The notes: a model not told the origin generated them from the letters alone. DNA of 10,089 nucleotides from Kiritimatiellia bacterium (GCA_017548245.1 JAFYMU010000083.1:1-10089), one strand, 5' to 3'. Positions 1 to 7,927 are shown, counted from the stretch's first letter. Made by a program: numbers and translations.

Positions 1-518
1 ACGGGCGGATGGTGGCCGTTTTGGGAGACGGAGGAGTAGGAGAAGTGGATGTCACCGGTGTTGTTGCGGCGGTCGCAACGGTCGATGTAGGTAATCTCGG
101 GGGCGCGCCAGGATTTGGTGATGATGCGGCCGATGCACATGGCGCGTTTGGTGGTGACGGCATAGATTTGCCCTGTCATGGAAAGAAACTTCCAGAGCGG
201 CGCAAAGAGCATACCGATGCCGATGGTAATGAAGGGAACAAAGAAGGCGCACATGCCGAATTTGAACAAGATGGAGACTGCACCAACGGTGGTTTCGGAA
301 CCGTTGATGGTGACGGGGTCGTTGGGGTCGCCGAAGATGATGGAACTTAAGAACGCACCACCGACGACGCTTGTGATGGCACACCACGGAATGCCAAAAA
401 TCATGGCGCCGATGGTGCTTTTGGAGAAGGCGCGGGGGATGGGTTTGCCTGCCCAGAGGAGTTGTTCGTTGAGGTCAAGTTTCTTTTGGATACGTTGTGT
501 TTGTTCAGGGGTGAGCAT
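1..518 (-). CDS. Putative PH-like-domain membrane protein, C-terminus outside window
   Basis: The frame is open from the ATG at 516-518 to the window edge, giving 172 visible residues. The start is well fixed: the upstream in-frame triplet is a stop (TGA CCC ATG), and a GGAGA Shine-Dalgarno lies 7 bases upstream (526-530). The N-terminus is hydrophilic and contains an LLWAGKP motif (residues 20-26). Two hydrophobic segments follow at about 35-62 and 79-107, and then a soluble part begins with GQIYAVTTKRAMCIGR (116-131). This layout (a short E/LLWxGxP leader, a hairpin of two membrane helices, then a YAVTxxR strand) is typical of bacterial membrane proteins with a PH-like domain (YdbS/bPH type). 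The family call is from memory of that pattern and the function is unknown. It lies 58 bases after ettA and may be co-transcribed with it, although a hairpin sits between them. Confidence 0.6.
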   Translation of the reverse strand, partial: MLTPEQTQRIQKKLDLNEQLLWAGKPIPRAFSKSTIGAMIFGIPWCAITSVVGGAFLSSIIFGDPNDPVTINGSETTVGAVSILFKFGMCAFFVPFITIGIGMLFAPLWKFLSMTGQIYAVTTKRAMCIGRIITKSWRAPEITYIDRCDRRNNTGDIHFSYSSVSQNGHHPP

Positions 519-539
519 GGGTCAATCTCCAAATGAAAT

Positions 540-565
540 CGCGCCCGTCTGTAGCGACGGACGCG
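540..565 (-). promoter_or_regulatory. Hairpin between ettA and the PH-like gene
   Basis: Arms 540-549 and 556-565 form a 10-bp stem with a 6-base loop. The one non-Watson-Crick pair is a G-U wobble in minus-strand RNA but a C-A mismatch in plus-strand RNA, which fits function in the minus-strand transcript. The following bases (ATTTCATTT) are only weakly U-rich, so this could be a weak terminator, an attenuator or an mRNA-stabilising stem. Confidence 0.45.
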
Positions 566-576
566 AGGGTGTATGA

Positions 577-2232
577 TTAGTGGCGGACGGGACGGAACTT
601 GATGCGCTTGGGTTTGTCGGCGTCATCGCCGAGTTCCTTACGGCGCATTTCGTGGTAGTCGGAGTAGGAGCCTTCGAACCAACGCACCTTGGAGTCGCCT
701 TCAAAGGCGAGGATGTGGGTGGCGATGCGGTCAAGGAACCAGCGGTCGTGGGAGACGACTACGGCGCAACCACCGAAGTCCTGAATACCTTCTTCCAACG
801 AACGCAGCGTGCCGACGTCAAGGTCGTTGGTGGGTTCGTCGAGGAGGAGGAGGTTGCCGCCCGAACGCAAGAGCTTGGCGAGGTGGACGCGGTTACGTTC
901 ACCGCCCGAGAGTACGCCGACCTTCTTCTGTTGGTCGGTGCCACGGAGGTTGAAGCGCGAACAGTAGGCGCGGCCATTCATCATGCCCTTGCCAGCGAGG
1001 TTGACGTAATCGCCACCGCCGGTGATTTCTTCGTAGACGGTGTGGTTGGGGTCGAGGGCTTCACGCGACTGGTCAACGTAACTGAGGACAACGGTTTCGC
1101 CGATGCGGAGTTCGCCTTCAGAGGGTTTTAGGGCACCCGTGATGAGCTTGAAGAGGGTGGTCTTACCAGCACCGTTGGCACCGATCACGCCGACAATGCC
1201 ACCGCGCGGCAGGTCGAAGTTAACGTTTTCAAAGAGGACCTTGTCGCCGAAGGCCATGGAGAGGTTCTTGGCCTGCACGACGAGGTTACCCAAACGGGGA
1301 CCCGGCGGAATCTGAATCTTGAGTTCTTCTTCGCGGGTGTCAACCTGCTGCGAGACGAGTTCTTCGTAACGAGCCAAGCGGGCCTTACCCTTCGCGCGAC
1401 GGCCGGAAGGATTGGTGTGAATCCACTCCAATTCCTGCTGAATCATCTTCTTGCGGCTTTCGGCCTGCTTGGCCTGGGCGGCCATCATGGCCTGCTTCTG
1501 TTCCAACCACTGTTCGTAGTTGCCCTTGTAGGGGTAGGTGCGGCCAGCATCCATTTCGAGAATCCACTCGGTCACGTTGTTGAGGAAGTAACGGTCGTGC
1601 GTGACCACGATGAGGGTGCCCTTGAACTTCTTCAAGAAGGCTTCAATCCACGCGACGGATTCGGCGTCAAGGTGGTTGGTGGGTTCGTCGAGGAGGAGGA
1701 CGTCGGGATTGGAGATCAAGAGGCGGCACATGGCCACGCGACGCTTTTCACCGCCCGAGAGCACGCCTGCCTTCGTGTCCGGATCGGGGCAACGCAAGGC
1801 TTCCATCGCCATTTCGACCTGATGGTCAAGGCTCCAGAGGTCATTGGCATCGATAATTTCCTGCAACCGTGCCATCTCCTCTTCTGCACCGGGTTCGTCC
1901 AAACGGCAGCAGAGGTCTTCGTACTTTTCAAGCATGGCCTGTGCATCGGCCACGCCTTCCATGACGCATTCCTGAACGGTTTTTTCGGGGTCGAGTTCGG
2001 GTTCCTGCGGGAGATAGCCGACCTTGGTGTTCTTCCCAACGATGCACGTGCCCATGTAGTCCTTATCCAACCCTGCGAGGATGCGCAAGAGCGAGGACTT
2101 ACCGGCACCGTTCGCACCGATCACGCCAATGTGTGCGCCGTGGAAGAAGGCCAAGTTCACGTCATCCAAGATCACTTTCTTTTCATGGTGCTTGGTGACA
2201 TTCTGGAGGTTAAAGACATATTCGCCTGCCAT
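577..2232 (-). CDS. ettA: Energy-dependent translational throttle protein EttA (ABC-F ATPase)
   Basis: This 551-residue protein has two ABC nucleotide-binding domains in tandem and no membrane segments, as in ABC-F factors that bind the ribosomal E site and gate elongation according to the ATP/ADP ratio. Walker A motifs are GANGAGKS (39-46) and GANGAGKT (351-358). Signatures are LSGGE (158-162 and 441-445), Walker B/DEP motifs centre on D182-E183 and D465-E466, and switch histidines are H212 (THDR) and H495 (SHDR). The arm region (about 95-140) and the basic inter-domain linker ending in IPPGPRLG (about 308-315) closely match E. coli EttA, as do the near-full length (E. coli 555) and the C-terminal PKRIKF. 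The ABC-F paralogues Uup and YheS are less likely. The gene starts 18 bases after the metallophosphoesterase stop, with only a weak purine-rich ribosome site, so it is probably in the same operon and possibly translationally coupled. Confidence 0.95.
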   Translation of the reverse strand: MAGEYVFNLQNVTKHHEKKVILDDVNLAFFHGAHIGVIGANGAGKSSLLRILAGLDKDYMGTCIVGKNTKVGYLPQEPELDPEKTVQECVMEGVADAQAMLEKYEDLCCRLDEPGAEEEMARLQEIIDANDLWSLDHQVEMAMEALRCPDPDTKAGVLSGGEKRRVAMCRLLISNPDVLLLDEPTNHLDAESVAWIEAFLKKFKGTLIVVTHDRYFLNNVTEWILEMDAGRTYPYKGNYEQWLEQKQAMMAAQAKQAESRKKMIQQELEWIHTNPSGRRAKGKARLARYEELVSQQVDTREEELKIQIPPGPRLGNLVVQAKNLSMAFGDKVLFENVNFDLPRGGIVGVIGANGAGKTTLFKLITGALKPSEGELRIGETVVLSYVDQSREALDPNHTVYEEITGGGDYVNLAGKGMMNGRAYCSRFNLRGTDQQKKVGVLSGGERNRVHLAKLLRSGGNLLLLDEPTNDLDVGTLRSLEEGIQDFGGCAVVVSHDRWFLDRIATHILAFEGDSKVRWFEGSYSDYHEMRRKELGDDADKPKRIKFRPVRH

Positions 2233-2250
2233 AAGGGGATCTTTCTGTGT

Positions 2251-2949
2251 TTAGGTGTCAAAAATGGTGAAGTTATCAAAAAGGAATGTAAAGTGATCGC
2301 GCAAATAGTCCACGTGGAAGTGACCGGCATACCAACGGCAAAAGCGGAGGCGTTGGCGCAGGGTCTCCAACCATTCTTCGGTGGATTCATCAATCGGCAA
2401 GAAACAGTCGGCCAACGGCGGCACCTTTTCGGTGGGAATCTGCGATTTTGGGCAGGTGTGCGACAAGACCGTGTCCACTTGCCAATCAGCTGCCTCTAAC
2501 GCGGCCTCTGTGCGTGCTTTAATGGCCTCTGAGGGTTGTTCGTCATCAAACCATGCCCAACGCCGCTGCAAGCGAATAAACTTGTCAATGGAGTAGGCGC
2601 CGCCAATGACCAAGGTCTTTTGCGAACCCAATTGGTAAATAGCGCCATCCACGGGGAAGAGCTGGTTGGGATAACGCGGATCAACGTAGACCTGACCGCC
2701 AAAGGCGTTCGTTAATTCGTAACCCTTGACCGTTTCTGGACGCGCCTCATGATTGCCGTGAATGCAAAAGAGCGTGATTGGCAATGTGGCCAAGTATTCT
2801 TTGACCTGCGTGGCGCGTTCGTCCGTGTAGTAATTGATGCCAGCGTCACCGAGGATAATGAGCGTGTCCTCGCGCGAGGTGTTCCACTTGTTGCAGAACG
2901 CCTCCACGGAGTCAAACTCGCAGTGTTTATCGCCGGTGATCCAGATCAT
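2251..2949 (-). CDS. Calcineurin-like metallophosphoesterase
   Basis: This 232-residue protein has the metal-binding motifs of the calcineurin-like phosphoesterase superfamily in order: a DxH at D7-H9 (TGDKH), GD at 34-35 (LGDAGIN), GNHE at 65-68, a lone histidine H164 (LSHT), and GHFH at 209-212. These ligands would hold a two-metal centre for phosphoester hydrolysis. The substrate cannot be told from the sequence. There is no signal peptide, so it is probably cytosolic. The start is fixed because the first motif begins at residue 6 and an in-frame stop lies at 2965-2967. No good Shine-Dalgarno precedes it, and the ATG is only 17 bases after the T-run of the gyrA terminator, so expression may depend on read-through or a promoter I could not identify. 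It is followed 18 bases later by ettA. Confidence 0.88.
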   Translation of the reverse strand: MIWITGDKHCEFDSVEAFCNKWNTSREDTLIILGDAGINYYTDERATQVKEYLATLPITLFCIHGNHEARPETVKGYELTNAFGGQVYVDPRYPNQLFPVDGAIYQLGSQKTLVIGGAYSIDKFIRLQRRWAWFDDEQPSEAIKARTEAALEAADWQVDTVLSHTCPKSQIPTEKVPPLADCFLPIDESTEEWLETLRQRLRFCRWYAGHFHVDYLRDHFTFLFDNFTIFDT

Positions 2950-2966
2950 TTGCGTTTAGAGGGACT

Positions 2967-3007
2967 AAAAAGGGCTCCCGCATGGTAAACCATGATAGGA
3001 GCCCTTT
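2967..3007 (-). terminator. Intrinsic terminator of gyrA
   Basis: A perfect 10-bp stem (arms 2969-2978 and 2998-3007) is topped by a second perfect 6-bp stem (2981-2986 with 2989-2994). In the minus-strand transcript it is followed by five U residues (2967-2971). It lies 12 bases past the gyrA stop. Confidence 0.9.
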
Positions 3008-3018
3008 GAATTGAGGGA

Positions 3019-5604
3019 TTAGTTTTCAGACGTTACGTCGTCCTGCGTATCGGCCACCGTTTCGGTCGCTTCAACAGGCGCCTCTACCGTTGCTTCGGCG
3101 GGCGCTTCCGTCGTTTCTGCAGGAGCCGTCGTCTCTTCTTCGGCATCTGCGGGAGCGAGCGAGAAGTTGGCAATCGTGGCATCGCCCTTCAACTTGATGA
3201 AGTTGACGCCAGCAGCGCTACGACCCATCGTGCGGACTTCGCTGACGTTGGTGCGCATCATGATGCCCGTCGTGGTGAGCAAGACCATCGTTTCATCACC
3301 CTTCACGGTGGCGATACCAATGAGCTTACCGTTCTTTTCGTTGCCAATCGGGTTACCAATCACACCCTTCGAACCGCGATGCGTGACACGGAAGTCTTCG
3401 AAGGCGCTACGCTTACCGCGGCCATTCTCCGTTACAAAGAGGAGCGTGGCATCGGGTTCTTCCACGGCGAAACCGCAGACCTTGTCGCCATCAATCTTGA
3501 ACTTCATGCCGCAGACGCCCATGGCGCCACGACCCACGCGACGCACTTCATCAATGACGAAGGCGTTGACCAAACCTTCACGCGAGGCCATGAAGACCTT
3601 GTCGCCAGGCTTCGTCAAGGCAATCTTCACGATGGCATTGCCTTCTTCAATGTTGATGGCGATAATGCCGCGACGATTGACGTTGCGATAATCCGAGAGG
3701 GCGGTACGCTTGATGGTACCATCGGTCAAGACGAAGGTGATGTCGCGATCTTCATCAAAACCGTTAATCGGCAAGATTTCAACGATGCGTTCTTCCTTCT
3801 GCAAGCCTTCCAAGACGTTGACAATCGGCGTGCCGAACGAGGTGCGCGAGCCTTCCTGAATCGTGTAGGCTTCCTTCTTGTACACGCGACCGGTGTCGGT
3901 GAAGAAGAGGAGGTCATCGTGGGCATACGGCACGTAGATGCGTTCGATAAAGTCTTCGTCCTTAATCTTCACGCCCGTGAAGCCCGTGCCACCACGCGCC
4001 TGAGCGCGGTAGTCGGAGAGTTTGGTACGCTTCACATAACCACGATGCGAGAGCGTGATTACTGTCGGCACATTCGGCGTGATCGCGCGCATATCAATGT
4101 CACCCGGCATCGGAATGATAGTGGTCAAACGGTCGCCTTCCTTGGTGTACTGCGCCTTGACCTCTTCCAAGTCTTCCTTGATGAGGGCGAAGACCTTGGC
4201 GGGCTCTTCGAGAATAGCCATCAATTCAGCGATGCGAGCCTGCAACTCAGCCTGTTCGTTCAAGAGCTTGTCGCGTTCCAAACCCGTCAACTGACGCAAA
4301 CGCATTTCCAAGATGGCCTGCACCTGAGCGTCCGTGAAACCGAAGCGTTCGCACAAACGCGTACGCGCTTCTTCATTCGTCTTCGAATCGCGGATGATGT
4401 GGATGACTTCATCGAGGTTATCCTGAGCGATGAGCAAGCCATCCACGATGTGCATGCGTTCCTGAGCCTTGCGCAAATCAAAGCGCGCGCGACGCGTATG
4501 CACGTCAAAACGGTGGTCCACGTAGCTCTGGAAGAAGTCGCGCAAGGTCATACGTTTGGGACGACCGTGATCCAAGGCAATCATATTCGCGCCGAAGGTC
4601 GTCTGCAAATCGGAGTGCTTGTACAACTGATTCAAGATTACTTCACCCGGATCGGCATTCTGCTTCAATTCAATGACGACGCGCACACCTTCTTCGAGGT
4701 TGGACTCATCGCGGATATCTGCAATCCCCTTGATGATGCCATCCTTCACGAGATCGGCCATCTTGGTAATCATCGCCGCCTTGTTCACCATGTAAGGGAT
4801 CGAGGTGATCAAGATGCATTCGCGCTTACCAATCTGAGTCACTTCGGCTTCACCACGCATCGTGATGGAACCGCGACCCAACTTGTACATCTCTTCAATA
4901 CCCTTGGTGCCGCACACCAATGCGCCCGTGGGGAAGTCCGGACCCGTCACAAAGGTCATCAATTCGTCAATGGTGGCATCGGGATGATCCACAAAGTGAA
5001 TCAACCCATCGCAGAGTTCACGCAAGTTGTGCGGCGGGATGTTTGTCGCCATACCCACGGCAATACCCTGCGAACCGTTCAGCAACAAGTTCGGCAACTT
5101 CGAGGGCAACACACGCGGTTCGCTTTCGTTGCCATCGTAGTTCGGCATGAAGTCAACCGTTTCCTTGTCGATATCGGCCAACATTTCGTTGGAGATCTTG
5201 GCCATACGGCATTCGGTGTAACGCGCGGCTGCGGCGCCGTCACCATCCAACGTACCGAAGTTACCGTGACCATCGACCAACGGTACACGCAAGCTGAACC
5301 ACTGGGCCATACGCACCAACGTGTCGTAAATCGAACTATCGCCGTGCGGGTGATACTTACCCATCACTTCACCGACCACACGCGCCGACTTCATGTACTT
5401 GGTGTTGTAGAAGTTCTTCATCGCATACATGGCATAGAGCACACGGCGGTGAACAGGCTTAAATCCATCTCGAGCATCGGGGAGGGCACGCGACACAATC
5501 ACACTCATCGAATAATCAATGTAGGAGTTCTTCATTTCCTCTTCTACATTGATGGAGGTCAAACGTGCATCTTTCACAGGAGTCATCTGAACATCATCGT
5601 TCAT
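3019..5604 (-). CDS. gyrA: DNA gyrase subunit A
   Basis: This 861-residue subunit breaks and rejoins DNA in the GyrA2GyrB2 enzyme that introduces negative supercoils. The N-terminal winged-helix/tower part is standard: SMSVIVSRALPDARDGFKPV (32-51), the quinolone region HPHGDSSIYD with S90 and D94 (E. coli S83 and D87, both wild type), and the catalytic Y129 in AARYTE. The C-terminal beta-pinwheel starts near residue 510. The GyrA-box at 535-541 reads QARGGTG, whereas the usual form is Q(R/K)RGG(K/R)G. The last 43 residues form an acidic Ala/Pro/Thr/Glu tail. Length is close to E. coli GyrA (875). An AAAGGA ribosome site (5614-5619) precedes the ATG by 9 bases. No gyrB is adjacent in the window. 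ParC was considered because of the weak box, but overall sequence and length favour GyrA. Confidence 0.94.
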   Translation of the reverse strand: MNDDVQMTPVKDARLTSINVEEEMKNSYIDYSMSVIVSRALPDARDGFKPVHRRVLYAMYAMKNFYNTKYMKSARVVGEVMGKYHPHGDSSIYDTLVRMAQWFSLRVPLVDGHGNFGTLDGDGAAAARYTECRMAKISNEMLADIDKETVDFMPNYDGNESEPRVLPSKLPNLLLNGSQGIAVGMATNIPPHNLRELCDGLIHFVDHPDATIDELMTFVTGPDFPTGALVCGTKGIEEMYKLGRGSITMRGEAEVTQIGKRECILITSIPYMVNKAAMITKMADLVKDGIIKGIADIRDESNLEEGVRVVIELKQNADPGEVILNQLYKHSDLQTTFGANMIALDHGRPKRMTLRDFFQSYVDHRFDVHTRRARFDLRKAQERMHIVDGLLIAQDNLDEVIHIIRDSKTNEEARTRLCERFGFTDAQVQAILEMRLRQLTGLERDKLLNEQAELQARIAELMAILEEPAKVFALIKEDLEEVKAQYTKEGDRLTTIIPMPGDIDMRAITPNVPTVITLSHRGYVKRTKLSDYRAQARGGTGFTGVKIKDEDFIERIYVPYAHDDLLFFTDTGRVYKKEAYTIQEGSRTSFGTPIVNVLEGLQKEERIVEILPINGFDEDRDITFVLTDGTIKRTALSDYRNVNRRGIIAINIEEGNAIVKIALTKPGDKVFMASREGLVNAFVIDEVRRVGRGAMGVCGMKFKIDGDKVCGFAVEEPDATLLFVTENGRGKRSAFEDFRVTHRGSKGVIGNPIGNEKNGKLIGIATVKGDETMVLLTTTGIMMRTNVSEVRTMGRSAAGVNFIKLKGDATIANFSLAPADAEEETTAPAETTEAPAEATVEAPVEATETVADTQDDVTSEN

Positions 5605-5630
5605 TCTTCAAAATCCTTTCAGTATGGGAT

Positions 5631-5639
5631 AGTATACCA
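5631..5639 (-). promoter_or_regulatory. Extended -10 promoter of gyrA
   Basis: The minus strand reads TGG-TATACT, an extended -10 element (TGn plus a hexamer with 5 of 6 consensus bases). The hexamer is at 5631-5636 and TG at 5638-5639. No recognisable -35 exists at 16-18 bp spacing. The predicted start near 5624 gives a leader of about 20 bases containing the AAAGGA ribosome site. Confidence 0.65.
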
Positions 5640-5652
5640 AAAACAAAGCGCC

Positions 5653-5670
5653 TATACGCACGCGCGCGTA
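5653..5670. repeat. 18-bp alternating pyrimidine-purine tract
   Basis: These 18 bases alternate strictly between pyrimidine and purine and are mostly CG/CA steps, the class of sequence that can flip to Z-DNA under negative supercoiling. The tract covers the -35 to -50 region of the gyrA promoter. Confidence 0.6.
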
Positions 5671-5962
5671 AGGATTTCCCCCTGAAAAGACGCTTTTTTC
5701 ATTGAAATGAGAACCTTTTGAGGCGGTTTTGGCAACGCACTTCTATGCACGTGCAATGGAGGTGCGTTTCAAGGGCTTATCGACCCTTTGGGACGTTGTT
5801 TGTTGTTTCGCCCTCGGGGTTGTTGTTGGCTGAACGTGATGGGGCTCCAACGGTTGAAGCGCCATTCAAAAGAGCGCCCCTTAAACGAATGAATCGCCAG
5901 TCACCCAAAGGGCGCGGCGCGACCGAAGCCACACCCCACAACTGCCCTTCAGAACGTTGGGT
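5671..5962. other. Intergenic region between the exb operon and gyrA
   Basis: This is most of the 415-base gap between the toroid gene and gyrA. Plus-strand frame 5718-5969 (83 codons) is open from an ATG, but I see no Shine-Dalgarno or recognisable motif. On the minus strand a frame without a clear start runs through the same bases to a stop at 5777-5779, also with plausible composition. Neither matches a family I know. The stretch holds the inverted repeats at 5734-5788 and complementary CCCTTTGGG / CCCAAAGGG blocks. It may be a degraded gene, a dispersed intergenic repeat or a structured RNA. I do not call a gene. Confidence 0.4.
5734..5768. repeat. 35-base inverted repeat with palindromic core
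   Basis: Outer arms 5734-5743 and 5759-5768 pair over 10 positions with one non-Watson-Crick pair (U-G in plus-strand RNA, A-C in minus-strand RNA). The core 5746-5755 is a perfect palindrome, TGCACGTGCA. It could be an operator-like binding site or an RNA hairpin. A second small hairpin (AAGGG 5771-5775 with CCCTT 5784-5788) follows directly. Confidence 0.5.
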
Positions 5963-5997
5963 AAAATAAAACCGGACACAGCGACTGTGCCCGGTTT
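5963..5997 (-). terminator. Intrinsic terminator of the exb operon
   Basis: In minus-strand RNA, AAACCGG plus GCACAG pairs with CTGTGT plus CCGGTTT (13 pairs, one wobble) around a 3-base loop. A T-rich tail follows (TTTATTTTA, 5962-5970). It lies 22 bases past the stop of the toroid gene. Confidence 0.88.
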
Positions 5998-6019
5998 CAT
6001 GTGTATTGAAGCGAAAGGC

Positions 6020-7909
6020 TTAGAGGTCGTCAATACCTTCAATGACCACTTCGTTCTTCTTATCTTCCACCTTGACTTCCGTCTCGGCTTCGATCTTGGA
6101 GAGCGCGCCCTTGGCGAGCGGGCTGTTGCGGTAGTACACCATCAACTGCAAGGCCGTGAGGCAGTTACCCAAGAGCATACCCTTCATCGCGGGATTCTTG
6201 CCCGAGTGCCAGCCTGCGAGCGTACAGACGTCGCGGTTGATAAGGTCCTTGATGGGATAACCCATGCGGGTGCCATTCTTCGTGCCCTTATCCTGCGTGA
6301 GACGCTGTTCGTCGGAGATAGCCTTGGCTTCGCCCTTGTACTGAGCAGAAGAGTTCTGCACCGGCCAATAGGTGATGTACTGCGGCTTGCCGTTGTGGTC
6401 CACATAGCCCGACTTATCAGCAGGGATATTGATCGCGGCAGCATTGTAGAGACGCTTCTGCGTTTCGTTCCAACGCAACCATGCGGGATGCTTTTCGCCC
6501 TGGTTGAAGCGCACCTGCGAGAGGTAGTAGCAGTAGTACTGGGAGGACTTACCGATAGCAGGATTCTTTTCCTTCTTCGGCGGAGCATCCGTGCACTTGA
6601 AGGTCGGATCCCACGTTTCCATGTACTTGAGCGACTTCTGGGCAAGCGGCGTATCGCCTTCGTCCAACATCTGAAGGATGAGTACGCAAGGTGCGGTCAA
6701 ACCCCAGTAGCTGTTCTTTTCAGGCATCTTGTCCAAGTAACCGAATGCACCGGCCTGCGCGCCGTCATTGTGCAAACAGGTCTTGATACCCTTCGAAGCC
6801 TTCTTGAGCGCCGTCACAATCTGACCCTTCAACTTCTGATCGCCGATGTGGGCGAGCTTTGCGGCCTTGAGTGCCTGCACAGCCCAGCTGGCGAAGGAGG
6901 TGTCGGTAATCGGGCACTTCGCATCGAGGTTGTAGTACCAACCGCCATTTGCGTTTTGACCGTCAATAATCGGCTTCAAGGCGCGTTCTACCACCGGCTT
7001 CAAGTCGGGGATGCGCGTCATGGCATAGGCTTCAGAGAGGGCGTACACGGCGACCAACTGGGTGTAGTTGGTGGCGTTACGCGACTTGAAGTAACCCACT
7101 TCGCCGCGACGGAAGTTGTGACCGTCATAACCGCGCTTGGAGTTCGAATGGTCCTGCTTTGCTTCTTCTTCGGTCGTAATCTGGTCAGCAATCATTGCAC
7201 GGATTGCCTTTTCCACGGTCGGACCGAATTCCTCGCTCTGGCCCGGCAATTCACCGTGTGCCAAGTAGCAGAGGAGGGCGAGCGAGGTCAAACCTGCATC
7301 ATCTTCCCAAAGGCCATTGTAGCCCTGCTTCATCTTGAGCCAACGCAAGAAGCCGTAGACAAGCTTTTCGGTGGAGGCTGCGCCGTAACGACCAATGGCT
7401 GCACCACGCAAGCCCGGGTTACGGCTACCCATCACACCCTTAATCACCACCGGCGAGGGGGTGAGGGCGACGGCATCCACCGGCGAGGGCTGAGGCGACT
7501 GCTCGGCAGAGGTCGTCGGCGGAGCGTCGATATCGACGACCACATCCGTTTCCACCACTTCATCCAATTCCGGCGGTTCTTCCGGCGGTGGCGGTTCTTC
7601 CTTGACGAGTTCTTCAGCAGGTTCGGGTTCGATAATCTGCGTTTCCACGACCGGCGGCTTTTCGTCTGGGACAAACTTCACCAAACTCATCACCGTGATT
7701 GCAGAAACAATCACCACTACGGCCGCAATCGGAGCACCGAGACGCTGGAATTCAATCATTGCTTGCTTGAATTCCAAGGAGTCCTTCGGCTTGCCGAGGC
7801 CCTTACACATATCCACCAAACGCGTGAAGTAAGAACGTTCACCCTGCTCGAAGATCTTCAGCAGTTCGTCCTTTTCGCGTTCGGGAGCGTTATTAAAATC
7901 ATCCGCCAT
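6020..7909 (-). CDS. Membrane-anchored alpha/alpha-toroid protein in the TonB position
   Basis: This 629-residue protein has three parts. Residues 1-57 are charged and probably cytoplasmic. Residues 58-79 form one membrane anchor (AAVVVIVSAITVMSLV). Residues 81-150 are a Pro/Glu-rich linker with TonB-like EPEP, PPPPEEPPE and PSP runs. From about 180 to 595 there are repeats like those of squalene cyclase/prenyltransferase toroids: a QNANGGW motif (318-324), helices such as LTSLALLCYLAHGE (207-220), DTSFASWAVQALKAA (336-350) and YWGLTAPCVLILQMLDEG (401-418), and a final ALQLMVYYRNSPL (586-598). The catalytic DxDDTA of squalene-hopene cyclase is absent, so a binding role is more likely than cyclisation. 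The tail (603-629) is acidic. The start follows a GAAAGGG ribosome site (7916-7922) by 6 bases. The gene lies 18 bases after exbD and ends the operon, so it probably couples to the Exb motor. Confidence 0.75.
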   Translation of the reverse strand: MADDFNNAPEREKDELLKIFEQGERSYFTRLVDMCKGLGKPKDSLEFKQAMIEFQRLGAPIAAVVVIVSAITVMSLVKFVPDEKPPVVETQIIEPEPAEELVKEEPPPPEEPPELDEVVETDVVVDIDAPPTTSAEQSPQPSPVDAVALTPSPVVIKGVMGSRNPGLRGAAIGRYGAASTEKLVYGFLRWLKMKQGYNGLWEDDAGLTSLALLCYLAHGELPGQSEEFGPTVEKAIRAMIADQITTEEEAKQDHSNSKRGYDGHNFRRGEVGYFKSRNATNYTQLVAVYALSEAYAMTRIPDLKPVVERALKPIIDGQNANGGWYYNLDAKCPITDTSFASWAVQALKAAKLAHIGDQKLKGQIVTALKKASKGIKTCLHNDGAQAGAFGYLDKMPEKNSYWGLTAPCVLILQMLDEGDTPLAQKSLKYMETWDPTFKCTDAPPKKEKNPAIGKSSQYYCYYLSQVRFNQGEKHPAWLRWNETQKRLYNAAAINIPADKSGYVDHNGKPQYITYWPVQNSSAQYKGEAKAISDEQRLTQDKGTKNGTRMGYPIKDLINRDVCTLAGWHSGKNPAMKGMLLGNCLTALQLMVYYRNSPLAKGALSKIEAETEVKVEDKKNEVVIEGIDDL

Positions 7910-7927
7910 AAGAGACCCTTTCGTGCC

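Noticed and set aside
1417..2499. Plus-strand open frame of 360 codons
   Set aside because: It runs antisense across ettA and the metallophosphoesterase, both well supported. The composition looks like a shadow.
3019..5604. Topoisomerase IV subunit ParC instead of GyrA
   Set aside because: Length, the N-terminal sequence and the acidic tail fit GyrA. The degenerate box alone is not enough to change the call.
3379..5685. Plus-strand open frame of 768 codons
   Set aside because: It is antisense to gyrA, has no motif or ribosome site, and is explained by the same codon bias.
5771..5788. A terminator formed by AAGGG and CCCTT
   Set aside because: The stem is only 5 bp and no T-run follows on either strand.
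5718..5969. A small plus-strand gene of 83 codons
   Set aside because: It has no ribosome site or recognisable motif, and its end runs into the exb terminator. It is noted only as part of the unexplained gap.
6020..7909. A hopanoid-making squalene-hopene cyclase
   Set aside because: The DxDDTA motif is missing, the domain is tethered on the periplasmic side by a TonB-like anchor, and the gene is in an Exb operon with no isoprenoid genes nearby.
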